DNA from: Puniceicoccaceae bacterium | Lineage (GTDB): Bacteria; Verrucomicrobiota; Verrucomicrobiia; Opitutales; Coraliomargaritaceae | Reading direction: 5' to 3' | Length of the DNA stretch: 64,000 bases | Assembly (NCBI GenBank): GCA_002729725.1 | Contig: PBYS01000082.1 | Location: 22,797-86,796 of the forward strand | In this document: positions 31,755 to 41,642 of the stretch, in pieces | Layout of the letters: every line of letters begins with the position of its first letter | Numbering within the stretch: position 1 is the first letter of the stretch | Translations under genes and position numbers: made by a program | Notes under the pieces: generated by a model | Told to the model about the DNA's origin: nothing | Seen by the model: only the letters and a program-made list of their open reading frames with translations | Databases searched by the model: none

Positions 31755-32882
31755 TTAACGCTCTCGATAGACTTTAGGCGCGCTACCGCATTGCTTTTTA
31801 AACCAAGCAGAGAAGTGGTGTGCACTGGGGTAGCCACAGCGTAAGCCCACCTCCATGATGGGGAGCGGGCTTGTGCGTAGTAAATGTTGAGCCAATTGTA
31901 AGCGTGCTTGAGCCAGCATTTTGTAGGGGCTACTGTTGAATTGCTCGTGCACTGCAAGTTCCAGAGAGCGGCGCGATACGCCGATGTGTTGCGCTAAGGA
32001 GGCGGCGTCGAGCTCCGGTTTTGCGAGGTTTTCTCGTATATAGTTAGCGGCTTGCTGTCCGATACGGGCTCGGTTGGAGGCGAGTGAGGATTCGCGGGGA
32101 ATCAGTTGGCTCGGCATTTGTAATTGCAGGTCCACGGATGGCTGGCCTTGCTGGATTGTCTCATGCAGTGCGCGTGTAGAGAGGTAGCCTGTCTCGCGAA
32201 TGGCTTGCTTGAAGCTGCTGATGCCAATGCCAGCAAAGATGGATTCTGAGGGATCGTTGTCCACGCCAACGACTAATATGTCTTTGCCACAGCGAATGCC
32301 TTGCTGGCGGGCGAGTGTGATTAGTTCGCGTGCGCTCAAGTCGTTGGAACAGAATATGCCGATTAGCTCGGAGGCACTCTTCAATCCCTTCAGTTGTTCG
32401 GCTAGGTTCGGGCCGGGGCGTAGCAGTTCGAGTTCACTTTCTAATTGGTAGCTGCGCAGTCCTGCGCGAAAGCCTGCTTCGCGCAAACGTGTGTAGTGCA
32501 CCCCATCTGCGCCGAAGAAGGCGAAGCGCTGTGCCCCTTGCGTGCGTAGGTGCTCGGCGGCCGCGTAGCCCGTCGCGTGATCGTCGGGGCTGACGGTGGG
32601 CACCACGCTTATTTTCGAGAAGTTAAACATGTTAATTGCCGGCACACCAGTATCGAGCAGCCCCTGCACCCAACCGTCGCTCACGAAAGTGCCGAGTGCG
32701 CCAGCTAGCCGCCCCGAGTGCGCCAGTTCCATGAGCCGAGTCTCAAAACCGAAGTTGAGCGGCATTAATTGCCAGTCCAACTGCGCCTCCGATAGATAAT
32801 CCGAGGCTCCACTGAAAATCTCTGCGGCATGCCGGAAATTTAAATCAAAGGCGATCGCGACGGTTTTTTCGTCCATTTTCAT
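31755..32882 (-). CDS. XylR-type transcription regulator (LacI-like sensor + AraC HTH)
   Basis: The first ~265 residues form a periplasmic-binding-protein/LacI-type sensor (VVGVDNDPSESI and VSPDDHATGYAAAEHL are typical). The last ~100 residues are an AraC DNA-binding domain with two helix-turn-helices (LAQHIGVSRRSLE and IMEVGLRCGYPSAHHFSAWF). This is the architecture of XylR-like sugar-responsive regulators. It is divergent from gmd-fcl across 81 bp that contain a palindrome and a promoter, so control of that operon or of itself is plausible. The ligand is unknown. Confidence 0.87.
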   Translation of the reverse strand: MKMDEKTVAIAFDLNFRHAAEIFSGASDYLSEAQLDWQLMPLNFGFETRLMELAHSGRLAGALGTFVSDGWVQGLLDTGVPAINMFNFSKISVVPTVSPDDHATGYAAAEHLRTQGAQRFAFFGADGVHYTRLREAGFRAGLRSYQLESELELLRPGPNLAEQLKGLKSASELIGIFCSNDLSARELITLARQQGIRCGKDILVVGVDNDPSESIFAGIGISSFKQAIRETGYLSTRALHETIQQGQPSVDLQLQMPSQLIPRESSLASNRARIGQQAANYIRENLAKPELDAASLAQHIGVSRRSLELAVHEQFNSSPYKMLAQARLQLAQHLLRTSPLPIMEVGLRCGYPSAHHFSAWFKKQCGSAPKVYRER

Positions 32883-32908
32883 TAATATTACGCATATATG
32901 TAAATAAC

Positions 32909-32918
32909 TTTACGTAAA
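32909..32918. promoter_or_regulatory. Palindromic operator candidate between regulator and gmd
   Basis: TTTACGTAAA is a perfect 10-bp palindrome. Just upstream, TTACGCATATATGTAA (32889-32904) repeats the same half-site style. The sites lie 27-36 bases from the regulator start and next to the gmd promoter. They are a natural target for the XylR-type regulator, by inference. Confidence 0.4.
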
Positions 32919-32924
32919 TACGAA

Positions 32925-32952
32925 AAGACAGCGCAGGGAAATCTGCTATAAT
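32925..32952 (+). promoter_or_regulatory. Sigma-70-like promoter of gmd, with very short leader
   Basis: A consensus -10 TATAAT (32947-32952) is preceded at 16 bp by AAGACA (32925-32930), a partial -35. Transcription would begin about 32958-32960, only four to six bases before the gmd ATG at 32964. The transcript would thus be nearly leaderless, in keeping with the absence of a Shine-Dalgarno site. Confidence 0.5.
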
Positions 32953-32963
32953 CTGGCGTAATT

Positions 32964-33980
32964 ATGAAAAAAGCACTCATCACAGGAATCACGGGGCAGG
33001 ATGGATCTTATCTTGCGGAACTATTGCTCGAAAAAGGCTACGAAGTGCACGGCATCATCCGCCGCTGCTCGACTTTTAATACGCAGCGCATCGACCATTT
33101 GTATACGGATCCACACATCAATGGCACTAAGATGTTTCTACACTATGGGGATCTAGCAGATGGCGTAATGTTAATGAAGCTGCTGTATCAAATCCAGCCT
33201 GATGAAATCTATCACCTCGGCGCGCAGAGTCACGTGCGGGTATCCTTTGACGTTCCGGAATACACTGGCGATGTCACCGGTCTGGGCACACTTCGTTTGC
33301 TGGAGGCGATTCGTGAAGTGGGGCTCGATGGAAAATGCCGTTTCTACCAAGCATCCTCCTCTGAAATGTTTGGTATGGTTCAACAGGTGCCACAAACTGA
33401 GAAAACACCTTTCTACCCACGCTCCCCTTACGGTTGCGCCAAAGTATATGCCTATTGGCTGACAGTGAACTACCGTGAGTCCTATGGCATGCATGCGACC
33501 AATGGTATTTTGTTTAACCACGAATCACCACGCCGCGGAGAAACTTTTGTCACGCGTAAGATCACGCGTGCGGCCACCCGCATTAAGTTGGGGCTGCAGG
33601 ACAAGCTCTACCTAGGCAATCTTGATGCGCAGCGCGACTGGGGCTATGCCAAGGAATACGTTGAAGCGATGTGGTTGATGCTGCAGCAAGACGAGGGCGA
33701 CGATTATGTGATGGCGACCAACGAGACCAATTCGGTCAAAGACTTCGTCATCGAAACCTTCAATCTACTCGATTTGGACTGGGAGAAGTATGTGGATTAC
33801 GACAAGCGCTATGAGCGCCCCACAGAAGTGGACCTCTTGATCGGCGACCCTGCTAAGGCAAAGAAACAGCTCGGCTGGGGGCCCAAGGTCAAATTCAAGG
33901 ATCTGGTAAAAATCATGGTCGATTCGGATCTAGTGCTCGCCAAGCAAGAGCTCGCCTATAAGCAAGCGACCAATGGATAA
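32964..33980 (+). CDS. gmd: GDP-mannose 4,6-dehydratase
   Basis: Gmd converts GDP-D-mannose to GDP-4-keto-6-deoxy-D-mannose, the first step to GDP-L-fucose and related sugars. The NADP-binding GITGQDG turn is at residues 8-14. The catalytic SSSEMFG and the Y-x3-K in [10 protein letters not shown] are present, as is [15 protein letters not shown]. It overlaps fcl by 8 bp in an operon. The product probably supplies fucose-type residues to the surface polymer built at the left end of the window. Confidence 0.95.
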   Translation: MKKALITGITGQDGSYLAELLLEKGYEVHGIIRRCSTFNTQRIDHLYTDPHINGTKMFLHYGDLADGVMLMKLLYQIQPDEIYHLGAQSHVRVSFDVPEYTGDVTGLGTLRLLEAIREVGLDGKCRFYQASSSEMFGMVQQVPQTEKTPFYPRSPYGCAKVYAYWLTVNYRESYGMHATNGILFNHESPRRGETFVTRKITRAATRIKLGLQDKLYLGNLDAQRDWGYAKEYVEAMWLMLQQDEGDDYVMATNETNSVKDFVIETFNLLDLDWEKYVDYDKRYERPTEVDLLIGDPAKAKKQLGWGPKVKFKDLVKIMVDSDLVLAKQELAYKQATNG

Positions 33981-34920
33981 GCAGGATAAAATTTACATCG
34001 CGGGCCACCGCGGCATGGTGGGGGGCGCGGTTGTGCGCGCCCTCAAGAGCGCGGGTTACGACTCGGTGCTCACGCGCACCCGTAGCGAGTTAAACTTACT
34101 CGATCAATCGGCGGTGCAGGCCTTCTTTGAGGCTGAGCGCCCCGATGTTGCCGTGATAGCGGCTGCACGGGTGGGAGGCATTCACGCCAATAATACCTAT
34201 CCGGCCGAGTTTATGTATGAGAACTTGGCAATCGCGCAAAACGCCATTCATGCCGCCTATCAAGCGGGCGTGAAGCGTTTGCTCTTTCTCGGCAGCACCT
34301 GTATTTATCCGAAACTTGCGGAGCAACCGATTCGTGAAGAGTCGCTTTTGACTGCCGCTTTGGAGCCCACCAATGAAGCCTATGCGATCGCTAAGATTGC
34401 AGGCCTAAAAATGTGTGAGTTCTATCGTCGCCAGTATGGGGTCTGCTACCACTCCGCAATGCCGACCAATCTATACGGTCAAGGAGATAACTATCATCCG
34501 CAAAATTCACATGTATTGCCTGCGTTGATACGTCGCTTTCATGAAGCGAAGTTGAATGAGGCGCCTGAAGTTGCGATCTGGGGCACTGGCACGCCGCTGC
34601 GTGAGTTTTTGCACGCAGACGATGCGGCGGCTGGCATCCTGCATTTATTGCAATTGGAGAACCCGCCTGATTGGGTGAATCTCGGCTGCGGCACGGACAT
34701 TTCGATTGGCGATCTCGCCCGACTCGTCATGCAAGTGGTGGGCTACCAAGGCGAGCTCCGTTTTGATACCAGCAAGCCAGACGGCACGCCGCGCAAGTTG
34801 ACTGATATTTCTAAGATCAAAGCAACTGGGTGGTCGCCCAAAATCGATATCGAGCAAGGTGTGGCCATGGCGTATCAGTCATTTCTAGCCGAGCAGTCGG
34901 ATGGAACAATGCGCGAATAG
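33973..34920 (+). CDS. fcl: GDP-L-fucose synthase
   Basis: This NADP-dependent epimerase/reductase turns the Gmd product into GDP-L-fucose. It has [11 protein letters not shown] at the start, [10 protein letters not shown] with the active-site serine region, [10 protein letters not shown] with the Y-x3-K pair, and [12 protein letters not shown], all Fcl landmarks. It is translationally coupled to gmd by an 8-bp overlap. A GC-rich hairpin follows the stop. At 315 residues it has the normal size. Confidence 0.95.
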   Translation: MDKQDKIYIAGHRGMVGGAVVRALKSAGYDSVLTRTRSELNLLDQSAVQAFFEAERPDVAVIAAARVGGIHANNTYPAEFMYENLAIAQNAIHAAYQAGVKRLLFLGSTCIYPKLAEQPIREESLLTAALEPTNEAYAIAKIAGLKMCEFYRRQYGVCYHSAMPTNLYGQGDNYHPQNSHVLPALIRRFHEAKLNEAPEVAIWGTGTPLREFLHADDAAAGILHLLQLENPPDWVNLGCGTDISIGDLARLVMQVVGYQGELRFDTSKPDGTPRKLTDISKIKATGWSPKIDIEQGVAMAYQSFLAEQSDGTMRE

Positions 34921-34923
34921 TGG

Positions 34924-34942
34924 CGGGGTTCTTTAGACCCCG
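34924..34942 (+). terminator. Hairpin after fcl, probable terminator
   Basis: CGGGGT (34924-34929) pairs with ACCCCG (34937-34942) over six bases and is followed by TTTGTGT. The stem is GC-rich and the T-run is weak, so this is a likely but not strong rho-independent terminator of gmd-fcl. Confidence 0.5.
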
Positions 34943-35060
34943 TTTGTGTCAGACTTGTCTCAGACAAAAGTTGCCTTGAGCAAATTTCATGTCAGCTTGC
35001 TTGGCAGCGGCTTTGGCTATGCGAGGTCGTGCTTGTTGATCTACGTACTTCAAATCGATT

Positions 35061-35858
35061 ATGAAACTGCCGCAATTGCCCAATGAACTCACTGATTTTC
35101 AACCTGAACTGGGTCTGATTTTAGGCTCCGGCCTCGGCTTCTTTGCGGATGACCGCATAGAAGTCGTCGGCCGCCTAGCTTATGGTGAGATTGAGGGCTT
35201 TCCCGTTTCCACCGTCCCTGGCCATGCGGGGCAATTTGTTTACGGCACTTTGGAGGGCAAGCGGGTGATTTGCATGCAAGGGCGTTTTCACTTTTACGAG
35301 GGCTATCAAATGTCCGAACTCACTTTGCCGATCCGTCTGATGCATCACATGGGTGTGCACACGCTCTTCGTGACCAATGCGGCCGGTGGCATCAATCGTG
35401 ACTATGTGCCGGGCGATTTCATGATGCTGAGTGATCATATCAATTTTCTCGGTACCAATCCGCTGATTGGCTGGGAGGGCGATGGAGGGGTGCGCTTTCC
35501 TGACATGAGCGAAGTTTACAATGGCGCGCTTCGCAGTAAAATCCGCGCCTGGGCGCAGGCGCATGGTGTGGATCTAAAGGAAGGTGTATATTTGGCCACA
35601 ACGGGCCCAAGCTTTGAGACTCCGGCTGAAATTCGAGCCTTTGCCTCGCTGGGGGCCGATGCGGTCGGCATGTCGACTGTGCCAGAGGCGATCGTTGCGC
35701 GTAAATTCGGCATGCGGGTCTTAGGTATTTCGTGTATCACTAATGCGGCCGCCGGAATTTCCAAAACCGAACTTAGCCATGAGGAAGTTTCTGAAACGGC
35801 TGATCGTGTGCGTCCCCAGTTTGCGGACTTGTTAGCTGCTGGGGTGAAACTCGCTTAA
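35061..35858 (+). CDS. punA: Purine nucleoside phosphorylase (class I, trimeric type)
   Basis: The enzyme cleaves purine nucleosides with phosphate to base and (deoxy)ribose 1-phosphate. Its motifs are ILGSGLG (phosphate loop), VPGHAGQF, QGRFHFYEGY, VTNAAGG and GPSFETPAEIRA, with VGMSTVPE following; these identify the low-molecular-weight trimeric PNP family. The length of 265 residues is typical. It lies 9 bp from upp, so purine and pyrimidine base salvage are cotranscribed. Confidence 0.93.
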   Translation: MKLPQLPNELTDFQPELGLILGSGLGFFADDRIEVVGRLAYGEIEGFPVSTVPGHAGQFVYGTLEGKRVICMQGRFHFYEGYQMSELTLPIRLMHHMGVHTLFVTNAAGGINRDYVPGDFMMLSDHINFLGTNPLIGWEGDGGVRFPDMSEVYNGALRSKIRAWAQAHGVDLKEGVYLATTGPSFETPAEIRAFASLGADAVGMSTVPEAIVARKFGMRVLGISCITNAAAGISKTELSHEEVSETADRVRPQFADLLAAGVKLA

Positions 35859-35866
35859 AGAATATT

Positions 35867-36487
35867 ATGACCACAGACCTATCCAGTCATCCGCTCGTAC
35901 AACATTATTTAACGATCTTGCGTGATCGTTCGACCTCGGCCTCTGAGTTTCGACGCTGCTGCAAGGGGATGACGGAAGTCATCATGGTGGAGGCGGCCAA
36001 GTTGCTCAGTCTCGATTCTGTAAAAGTGCAAACTCCGCTGGAAATGGCGGATGGTGCGCACCTGAGCCCCGGGGTTGTCTTTGTGCCGATTTTGCGAGCA
36101 GGCTTGGGCATGCTGGACCCTGCGATGGATATCATTCCCGGCTCCAGCGTTGGTTACATTGGTATGGAGCGGGACGAAAATACCGCCGAGGCGAGCTGTT
36201 ATTATGCAAAAATGCCGGATTTGACTGCGAGCTCGCAGGTTTTCGTGCTCGACCCGATGTTAGCTACAGGAGGCTCGGCTGCACAATGCGTGGAGCAGAT
36301 TAAGGCTCATGGTGCCAAGCGTGTGAATATGGTTTGCATCATTGCTGCGCCCGAAGGTATTGCTGCGTTTGAGGCGGCGCATCCCGATGTGCCGATTGTG
36401 GCCGGTAAGATTGATCGTGAGCTGAACGAAGATCGATACATTCTGCCCGGACTGGGAGATTTCGGAGACCGCTTGTTCAACACCTGA
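35867..36487 (+). CDS. upp: Uracil phosphoribosyltransferase
   Basis: Upp makes UMP from uracil and PRPP. The 206-residue product has VPILRAGLGM, the PRPP-binding LDPMLATGGSA and the C-terminal uracil-binding DRYILPGLGDFGDR, all diagnostic. It forms a salvage operon with the purine nucleoside phosphorylase. It converges on a small - strand gene, separated by a strong hairpin at 36536. Confidence 0.95.
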   Translation: MTTDLSSHPLVQHYLTILRDRSTSASEFRRCCKGMTEVIMVEAAKLLSLDSVKVQTPLEMADGAHLSPGVVFVPILRAGLGMLDPAMDIIPGSSVGYIGMERDENTAEASCYYAKMPDLTASSQVFVLDPMLATGGSAAQCVEQIKAHGAKRVNMVCIIAAPEGIAAFEAAHPDVPIVAGKIDRELNEDRYILPGLGDFGDRLFNT

Positions 36488-36526
36488 GTGCTTCGCTAGG
36501 TCCGGCAAGTTGTTGCTCTATACGCA

Positions 36527-36563
36527 TAAAAAAAAGGCAGAGATCGCCTGTGCGATCTCTGCC
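36527..36563 (-). terminator. Rho-independent terminator
   Basis: GGCAGAGATCGC and GCGATCTCTGCC pair perfectly over 12 bp around a CTGT loop (36536-36563). Read on the - strand the stem is followed by a run of eight or nine T residues (the A-run at 36527-36535). It therefore best serves the - strand gene ending at 36583, though the stem may also stop upp transcripts. Confidence 0.85.
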
Positions 36564-36582
36564 TGTATGCATGAATAATTGT

Positions 36583-37062
36583 TTAGAGTGATTCCTGCTG
36601 CTCTGGAGTGGAATTTGCAGGGCTGGCTGTGTGGTCGACCAGTTCAAGCCTTGCAATATCGACTGCCTCGCAGATTTCCGTCAGCTTGTTCTTGTTGTAT
36701 GTGGGTAGATCTTCGCTTGCCTGCATGGAGGCGAAGCGTTCGCATACAGCTTCGCCACGTGTGGAAAGCGCACGTGCTAAGACTGTATCCAGTTTGGAAC
36801 GTGCGTCCTTTTTCAGATACCACACCTTGCGATGTAGGGCCCCGACTGCGATTCCGTTGTCGATCATGGCTGCGAAGGTCTCTTTGGAGCCAGCGTCCAT
36901 GCTCGATACTGCTTGTTCATAGATGTTTAGTGGGAACTGCAACTCACTTGCGATGGCGTAAGCTCGCATATTAGTGGCACCGTAGCGCGCACCAAATTCG
37001 AAGATCGCAATGCCCGCAAATACGAGTGCAAGCGGGAGGAGGAGTGATTTTATCTTATCCAT
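36583..37062 (-). CDS. Small membrane-anchored protein of unknown function
   Basis: This 159-residue protein has one N-terminal hydrophobic segment (residues about 6-24), which could be a signal anchor, followed by a soluble mostly helical domain with two scattered cysteines (ERFASM region and ICEAV). I recognise no family. It follows pyk in the same direction with 41 bp between, and is followed by a clear terminator, so it is a genuine transcribed gene. It is probably periplasmic. Confidence 0.6.
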   Translation of the reverse strand: MDKIKSLLLPLALVFAGIAIFEFGARYGATNMRAYAIASELQFPLNIYEQAVSSMDAGSKETFAAMIDNGIAVGALHRKVWYLKKDARSKLDTVLARALSTRGEAVCERFASMQASEDLPTYNKNKLTEICEAVDIARLELVDHTASPANSTPEQQESL

Positions 37063-37080
37063 GAGCAGGGGAATGCTTGT

Positions 37081-37104
37081 AGGTCTATCCTGAAGGATAG
37101 ACCT
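37081..37104 (-). terminator. Inverted repeat directly after pyk stop
   Basis: AGGTCTATCC and GGATAGACCT pair perfectly over 10 bp with a TGAA loop, overlapping the end of the pyk stop codon. There is no T-run on the - strand. It could attenuate or process the pyk transcript before the small downstream gene rather than fully terminate. Confidence 0.45.
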
Positions 37105-38525
37105 TAATCTATAGCGCGAATCTGGGTGCTGTCGATCAACTTTTCACCTGCATACATCTTTGTGATCACGACGATGGGGTCGCCTTCTTTGCGCCAGCCT
37201 TGGCGCTTGAGGCGTCCAAATGCGCGTTGGATCGTGGTTTCATGGTCGTGGTCGAACTCCATGAAAAACGGCTCAACGCCACGCATGATCAGCAATTGCT
37301 TGAATAGCACTGGGTTATCGGTGAAGGCGTAAATCGGCACATTCGGGCGTAGCGAGGAGAGCTTTTGTGCGAAAATACCGCGACGTGTGAAGACTACAAG
37401 CGAGCCATCCAGATCCGATGCCAGATAGGCAGCGGAACGCAGCATTTTAGAGCGTGGCAGGCGCAGCGACAGGTCTTTACGTAGCACTTGTGTTTCTTCC
37501 TCCTCGATACGAGTGGCGATACGCTGGATGGTTTCCACACATTCGACCGGGTATTTACCCACAGTGGTCTCACCGGAGAGCATGACACAGTCGGCTTGCT
37601 CGCGGATCGCGTTTGCGATGTCGGTGACTTCCGCACGTGTTGGGATCGGTGATTCAATCATCGATTCCAACATGTGAGTGGCCACGATGACGGGCTTGGT
37701 GCCTTGCACGCAGGTGTTGATCGCACGCGTCTGAATGATCGGTAGATCCTCAAACGGGCATTCGATACCGAGGTCACCACGAGCGACCATCAGACCGTCG
37801 GATGCCTTGATGATGCCATCTAGGTTGGCAATGGCTTGCTGATCCTCGATTTTTGCGATGATCTTGGCCTTGGAGCCATGATCTTCCAGATAGGTGTGGA
37901 ATTCTTCGAGATCCTTAGGTTCACGCACGAAGGAGAGTGCGAAAAACTCGATTTCTTGCTCGATACCGACATCCACGTCGCCCTGATCTTTTTTAGTCAA
38001 GGCTGGCAGGTTGACACGCACACCTGGCAGATTGATGTGGCGGCGGTTGCCCATGGGGCCAGGGATCAGCACTTGGCAGCGCACGCGAGAGCCCTCAATG
38101 CGTAGCACGCGTAGGCGGATCAGGCCACTGTCGACGAGAATGGTGTCGCCCTCATTAATGTCTTTGGAAAAGCCCGGATAGTTCACATCGACGCGGCGCA
38201 GACCTTCCTCCGTGGTGCTGCCAATACCTTCACCATAGGTGAATTCAAAGATTTCGTCTTTTTCTAGCTCATAGGTTTCGGGCACGTCGCAGGTGCGGAT
38301 TTCGGGACCTTTCACGTCCATCATGATCGCGATGTGGCGACCCACTTTGTCACAGACTTTGCGCACGCGTTGGATGATTTCTCGTGTCCATGTGTGATCG
38401 GCGTGTGCCATATTAATGCGGCAGATATCAACGCCAGCTTTGATCAATTTCTCGAGTGTGGCCTCGTCCTGGGTGGCAGGGCCAATCGTGAAAATGATTT
38501 TGGTTTTATGTACGGTTCGTTTCAT
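37104..38525 (-). CDS. pyk: Pyruvate kinase
   Basis: Pyruvate kinase makes ATP and pyruvate from phosphoenolpyruvate. Present are [21 protein letters not shown] (a variant of the usual NFSHG region), [20 protein letters not shown] and [12 protein letters not shown], with a C-terminal allosteric domain. The 473-residue length fits. The variant NMAHAD at the phosphate-contact region is a family difference also seen in some divergent pyruvate kinases. It heads the transcript that continues into the small gene at 36583. Confidence 0.92.
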   Translation of the reverse strand: MKRTVHKTKIIFTIGPATQDEATLEKLIKAGVDICRINMAHADHTWTREIIQRVRKVCDKVGRHIAIMMDVKGPEIRTCDVPETYELEKDEIFEFTYGEGIGSTTEEGLRRVDVNYPGFSKDINEGDTILVDSGLIRLRVLRIEGSRVRCQVLIPGPMGNRRHINLPGVRVNLPALTKKDQGDVDVGIEQEIEFFALSFVREPKDLEEFHTYLEDHGSKAKIIAKIEDQQAIANLDGIIKASDGLMVARGDLGIECPFEDLPIIQTRAINTCVQGTKPVIVATHMLESMIESPIPTRAEVTDIANAIREQADCVMLSGETTVGKYPVECVETIQRIATRIEEEETQVLRKDLSLRLPRSKMLRSAAYLASDLDGSLVVFTRRGIFAQKLSSLRPNVPIYAFTDNPVLFKQLLIMRGVEPFFMEFDHDHETTIQRAFGRLKRQGWRKEGDPIVVITKMYAGEKLIDSTQIRAID

Positions 38526-38574
38526 AGTAAAATTCGTGGGGAGAATTTTTGAGGAAATGTGCGATTGCGAGTAG

Positions 38575-39375
38575 CTAGATTGCTTTGGAAGCAGGAGCGA
38601 TGCCGCTTTGTGGGTCGACGACCTTTATGGATAGCTTCTTTAGCAAGGGTGCAAACTTTTCGTGCACCAGCCGGGCATTGTTACAATCCTTACTTAAGTG
38701 GGCGAGATAGACCTGCTGCAAGGTGCTCTGTTGAGAAAGTTCTTCGACTAGCTCGAAGCTGGCGTGATTGGACAGGTGCCCATGCCGCCCGCGAATACGC
38801 TGTTTGGTGGACCATGGGCGGCGCTCGTCTTGCTCCAGCAGCGCTTCATCGTAGTTAGCTTCTAGCACCAAAGTTTGCACATCGCGGATATGAGCTTTGA
38901 CATGCTCGGGCACGTAGCCGAGGTCGGTCACCCAGGCGAGACTGCGAGGGGGTGAAAAGAGATCGCCCTCTTGCCCCCAGTTGAATTTGAAGCCGACGGG
39001 ATCGTAGGCATCGTGGGGCAGGGCGAAGGAGCGCACCTTTAGATCGCGAAAATTAAAGTCGGTGCCAGTCTGAAAGACTTGCCAATTTACAGGCTTGGTG
39101 GCCTTCGCTTGCACCGCATCGGCCGTGTCGCGGTTGGCAAATACGGGTAAGTCGGCGCGTTTGGCCAGACCGCGAATGCCTTGGGCATGGTCGCTGTGTT
39201 CGTGAGTCAGGAAGACCGCGTCGATCGCGTCGAGTGATTCGCCGACGGCTTCCAGCATGCAGCCAATGCGCTTGGCCGAGAAGCCCACATCGACGAGCAC
39301 CTTAGTATGCCCGGTGTGGAGCAGGGCGCAGTTACCACCGCTGCTGGAGCCTAATATTTGGAATTCGATGGACAT
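38575..39375 (-). CDS. Metallo-beta-lactamase-fold hydrolase (WalJ/YycJ-like)
   Basis: From the ATG at 39375 the protein begins [19 protein letters not shown], typical of the WalJ/YycJ branch of MBL-fold hydrolases. The metal motif H-x-H-x-D-H is clear in [11 protein letters not shown], followed by further histidines ([23 protein letters not shown]). Family members are implicated in DNA-repair or nuclease activity and in cell-wall signalling. The in-frame region up to 39438 lacks family sequence. Confidence 0.85.
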   Translation of the reverse strand: MSIEFQILGSSSGGNCALLHTGHTKVLVDVGFSAKRIGCMLEAVGESLDAIDAVFLTHEHSDHAQGIRGLAKRADLPVFANRDTADAVQAKATKPVNWQVFQTGTDFNFRDLKVRSFALPHDAYDPVGFKFNWGQEGDLFSPPRSLAWVTDLGYVPEHVKAHIRDVQTLVLEANYDEALLEQDERRPWSTKQRIRGRHGHLSNHASFELVEELSQQSTLQQVYLAHLSKDCNNARLVHEKFAPLLKKLSIKVVDPQSGIAPASKAI

Positions 39376-39553
39376 TGCCGCGCAGTTGTATGCCAGAGTG
39401 GTCATGGGTAAAGCCTTTTTACGCGCTTGCGTATCCATGGATTCATACTTTAGCTGCCCGCTCGTTTGAATTGAGTCTGGCGCTTGCGCTTTAGCCCTTC
39501 TGCGACATTTTGAAACAAAGTATAGTTAACATCGTTGTTACGATCTTAGTCAC

Positions 39554-40534
39554 ATGAAATCCGAAACTAGTTCTACATCGCCGAATCAATTGAATGCGTC
39601 CGCGCCGAAATTGAGCAAGGTCTACGACCGCGACTTCGTCCTGACCGACGAGTATCGCGCAGCACTGCCCGATATGCAAAATGCAGATTCGCAGCATATC
39701 TTCGGGGCGAATGTGCCCATCCTCAAAGTCGGGATTTCTAACTTTCGCCTGCCGCTACGCTATATCACATTAAGTTCGGATACGCTCACCCTGGAGACTT
39801 CAGTCACGGGCACAGTTTCACTGGAAGCCAACCAAAAGGGCATCAATATGTCGCGCATCATGCGTGTGTTTTACACCTTTCAGGACCGCATCTTTACGCC
39901 CGACCTGTTAAACGAAATTCTGCTTCAGTACAAGGAGGAGATTCACGCGCACCGTGCGCAACTGAAGCTTTCGTTTGAATATCCCATCATGAAGCCAAGC
40001 CTGCGTAGTGGGCTTGAGGGCTGGCAGTATTACCGCGCTGCCTTCGAAGGACGCGTCGATGAGCTGAACCGTTTCCGCAAATACATCCATTTCGATTTCG
40101 TCTATTCCTCGGCCTGTCCTTGCTCTTCGGAGTTGTCAGAGCATGCCCGCTCTAGTCGCGATGTTTACAGCATCCCGCACTCGCAACGCAGCACCGCACG
40201 CGTGAGTGTAGAAGTGGCTGAAGGGGAGCACCTCAGTATTGAGCGCTTGCAAGAGCTGTGCTTAGAAGCCCTGCAGACTGAGACTCAGGTGATGGTTAAG
40301 CGCGAGGATGAGCAAGCCTTCGCTGAGATGAATGGCGCATACACCAAATTTATCGAGGACGCCGCACGTCTGTTGCACGAGCAGCTGGATGCCGAGGTCA
40401 AAATTGCTGACTTCCAAGTGGCCTGTGCGCACCTTGAGTCTCTGCATTCACACGATGCAGTTGCTGTGATTAATAAAGGAGTGCCCGGTGGCTTTACCGG
40501 ACATTTCGAAGATTTTAAATCGCTGATTCGCTAA
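39554..40534 (+). CDS. folE2: GTP cyclohydrolase IB (FolE2)
   Basis: FolE2 makes 7,8-dihydroneopterin triphosphate from GTP as the first step to folate, and also feeds queuosine synthesis. The conserved active-site [12 protein letters not shown] with its metal-binding cysteine is present, along with PLRYITLSS and the late QEVxV-like stretch. It is 326 residues, slightly longer at the N-terminus than usual. It lies 31 bp upstream of riboflavin synthase, so two GTP-derived cofactor steps are linked. Confidence 0.92.
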   Translation: MKSETSSTSPNQLNASAPKLSKVYDRDFVLTDEYRAALPDMQNADSQHIFGANVPILKVGISNFRLPLRYITLSSDTLTLETSVTGTVSLEANQKGINMSRIMRVFYTFQDRIFTPDLLNEILLQYKEEIHAHRAQLKLSFEYPIMKPSLRSGLEGWQYYRAAFEGRVDELNRFRKYIHFDFVYSSACPCSSELSEHARSSRDVYSIPHSQRSTARVSVEVAEGEHLSIERLQELCLEALQTETQVMVKREDEQAFAEMNGAYTKFIEDAARLLHEQLDAEVKIADFQVACAHLESLHSHDAVAVINKGVPGGFTGHFEDFKSLIR

Positions 40535-40565
40535 GTTCGCGAAGGAGCACATCGTTTTTCGACTT

Positions 40566-41156
40566 ATGTTTACAGGAATCGTTGAAGAAACTGGCAAGGT
40601 CATCTCTTTTGAGGAGACCGAAAATGCTTGGCGCCTGATCTTGGAGGCGCATGCAGTCACCAAAGATCTACAATTAGGCGATAGCGTGGCGGTGAATGGC
40701 TGCTGCTTGACGGCAGTCGCATTTTCCGAGAATCGGATCGAGTTTGATCTCTTAGAAGAGAGCAAGCGCTTGACTTCGATCGGTGGCGTCGGTCCCGGGG
40801 CCAAGGTTAACCTCGAACGCGCTCTGTTGCCGAGCACACGCATGGGCGGGCACTTCGTGTCGGGCCATGTGGATGGCACCGGCGTGATCGAAGCGATCGA
40901 GCCGCGGGGCAAGGACTTCTTTTTCCGCATTCAGTGTGAGCCCGACAAATTACGCTATATTGTGCACAAGGGCAGCATAACTGTGGATGGCATTTCACTG
41001 ACTGTAGCCGAAGTCGACGACAGCGGTTTTGCGATTTGGTTAATCCCGCACACGATGGAGGTGACCAATCTGCATACCAAAAAGGTCGGCGATCGCGTGA
41101 ACTTGGAAAACGACCTGATCGCAAAATACGTCGAGAAGCTCTTCGCGAAGTCGTAG
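40566..41156 (+). CDS. ribE: Riboflavin synthase alpha chain
   Basis: This enzyme dismutates two 6,7-dimethyl-8-ribityllumazines to riboflavin. It shows the two homologous lumazine-binding halves: [10 protein letters not shown] with the N-terminal [17 protein letters not shown] in the first half, and [12 protein letters not shown] in the second, with [10 protein letters not shown] between. At 196 residues it has the standard length. No FMN riboswitch is visible upstream. Confidence 0.95.
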   Translation: MFTGIVEETGKVISFEETENAWRLILEAHAVTKDLQLGDSVAVNGCCLTAVAFSENRIEFDLLEESKRLTSIGGVGPGAKVNLERALLPSTRMGGHFVSGHVDGTGVIEAIEPRGKDFFFRIQCEPDKLRYIVHKGSITVDGISLTVAEVDDSGFAIWLIPHTMEVTNLHTKKVGDRVNLENDLIAKYVEKLFAKS

Positions 41157-41211
41157 TAACTCGCTTTGTGCTCTTGTATTTCTGATAGGACTGGAGTATC
41201 TTTGCACCACT

Positions 41212-41526
41212 ATGATCGATCTCGTAAAGAAAACTATGTTGGCTGGCATTGGCGTGGCTGTCGTGACGAAAGATAAAGTTCTGGAGTCAATGGATGAATT
41301 GGTGGAAAAGGGCAAGTTGACTAAAGACGAGGCGGCTGCGATGTCGGATAAAATCGTTGAAGAAGGCCGCACTGAAACCGAGAAAGCAAAAGTTGAAGCC
41401 AGTAAGCTTTTTTGCGAGATGCTCAATCGCGCAAATGTTGTGACCAAGGATCAATACGATGCGCTTGCTGCCCGTGTGACGGCACTCGAAGGAAAGCTGC
41501 ACAAAGAGTTTCCGAATGAGGACTGA
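41212..41526 (+). CDS. Phasin-like helical protein
   Basis: The 104-residue product is nearly all helical and charged. The opening (LAGIGVAVVTKDKVLESMDELVEKG) followed by a helix break, a second long helix and a final heptad segment matches small phasin/PHA-granule-associated-like proteins. There is no signal peptide. The short size and spacing between ribE and a kinase gene do not add evidence for a pathway, so function remains open. Confidence 0.5.
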   Translation: MIDLVKKTMLAGIGVAVVTKDKVLESMDELVEKGKLTKDEAAAMSDKIVEEGRTETEKAKVEASKLFCEMLNRANVVTKDQYDALAARVTALEGKLHKEFPNED

Positions 41527-41642
41527 GGTTGCCTGAGCTTACCTCTCGCAGTCTTGTTTTTTGTAGGGGCTTCACTTGTGACGCCCGTGTCGTGTCAGGG
41601 GACTTTACCAGCGCAGCCCCAGCAGGATTCTTTACTTAATAT

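Noticed and set aside
40535..40565. FMN riboswitch before ribE
   Set aside because: The spacer of 31 bp is too short and no aptamer pattern is visible.
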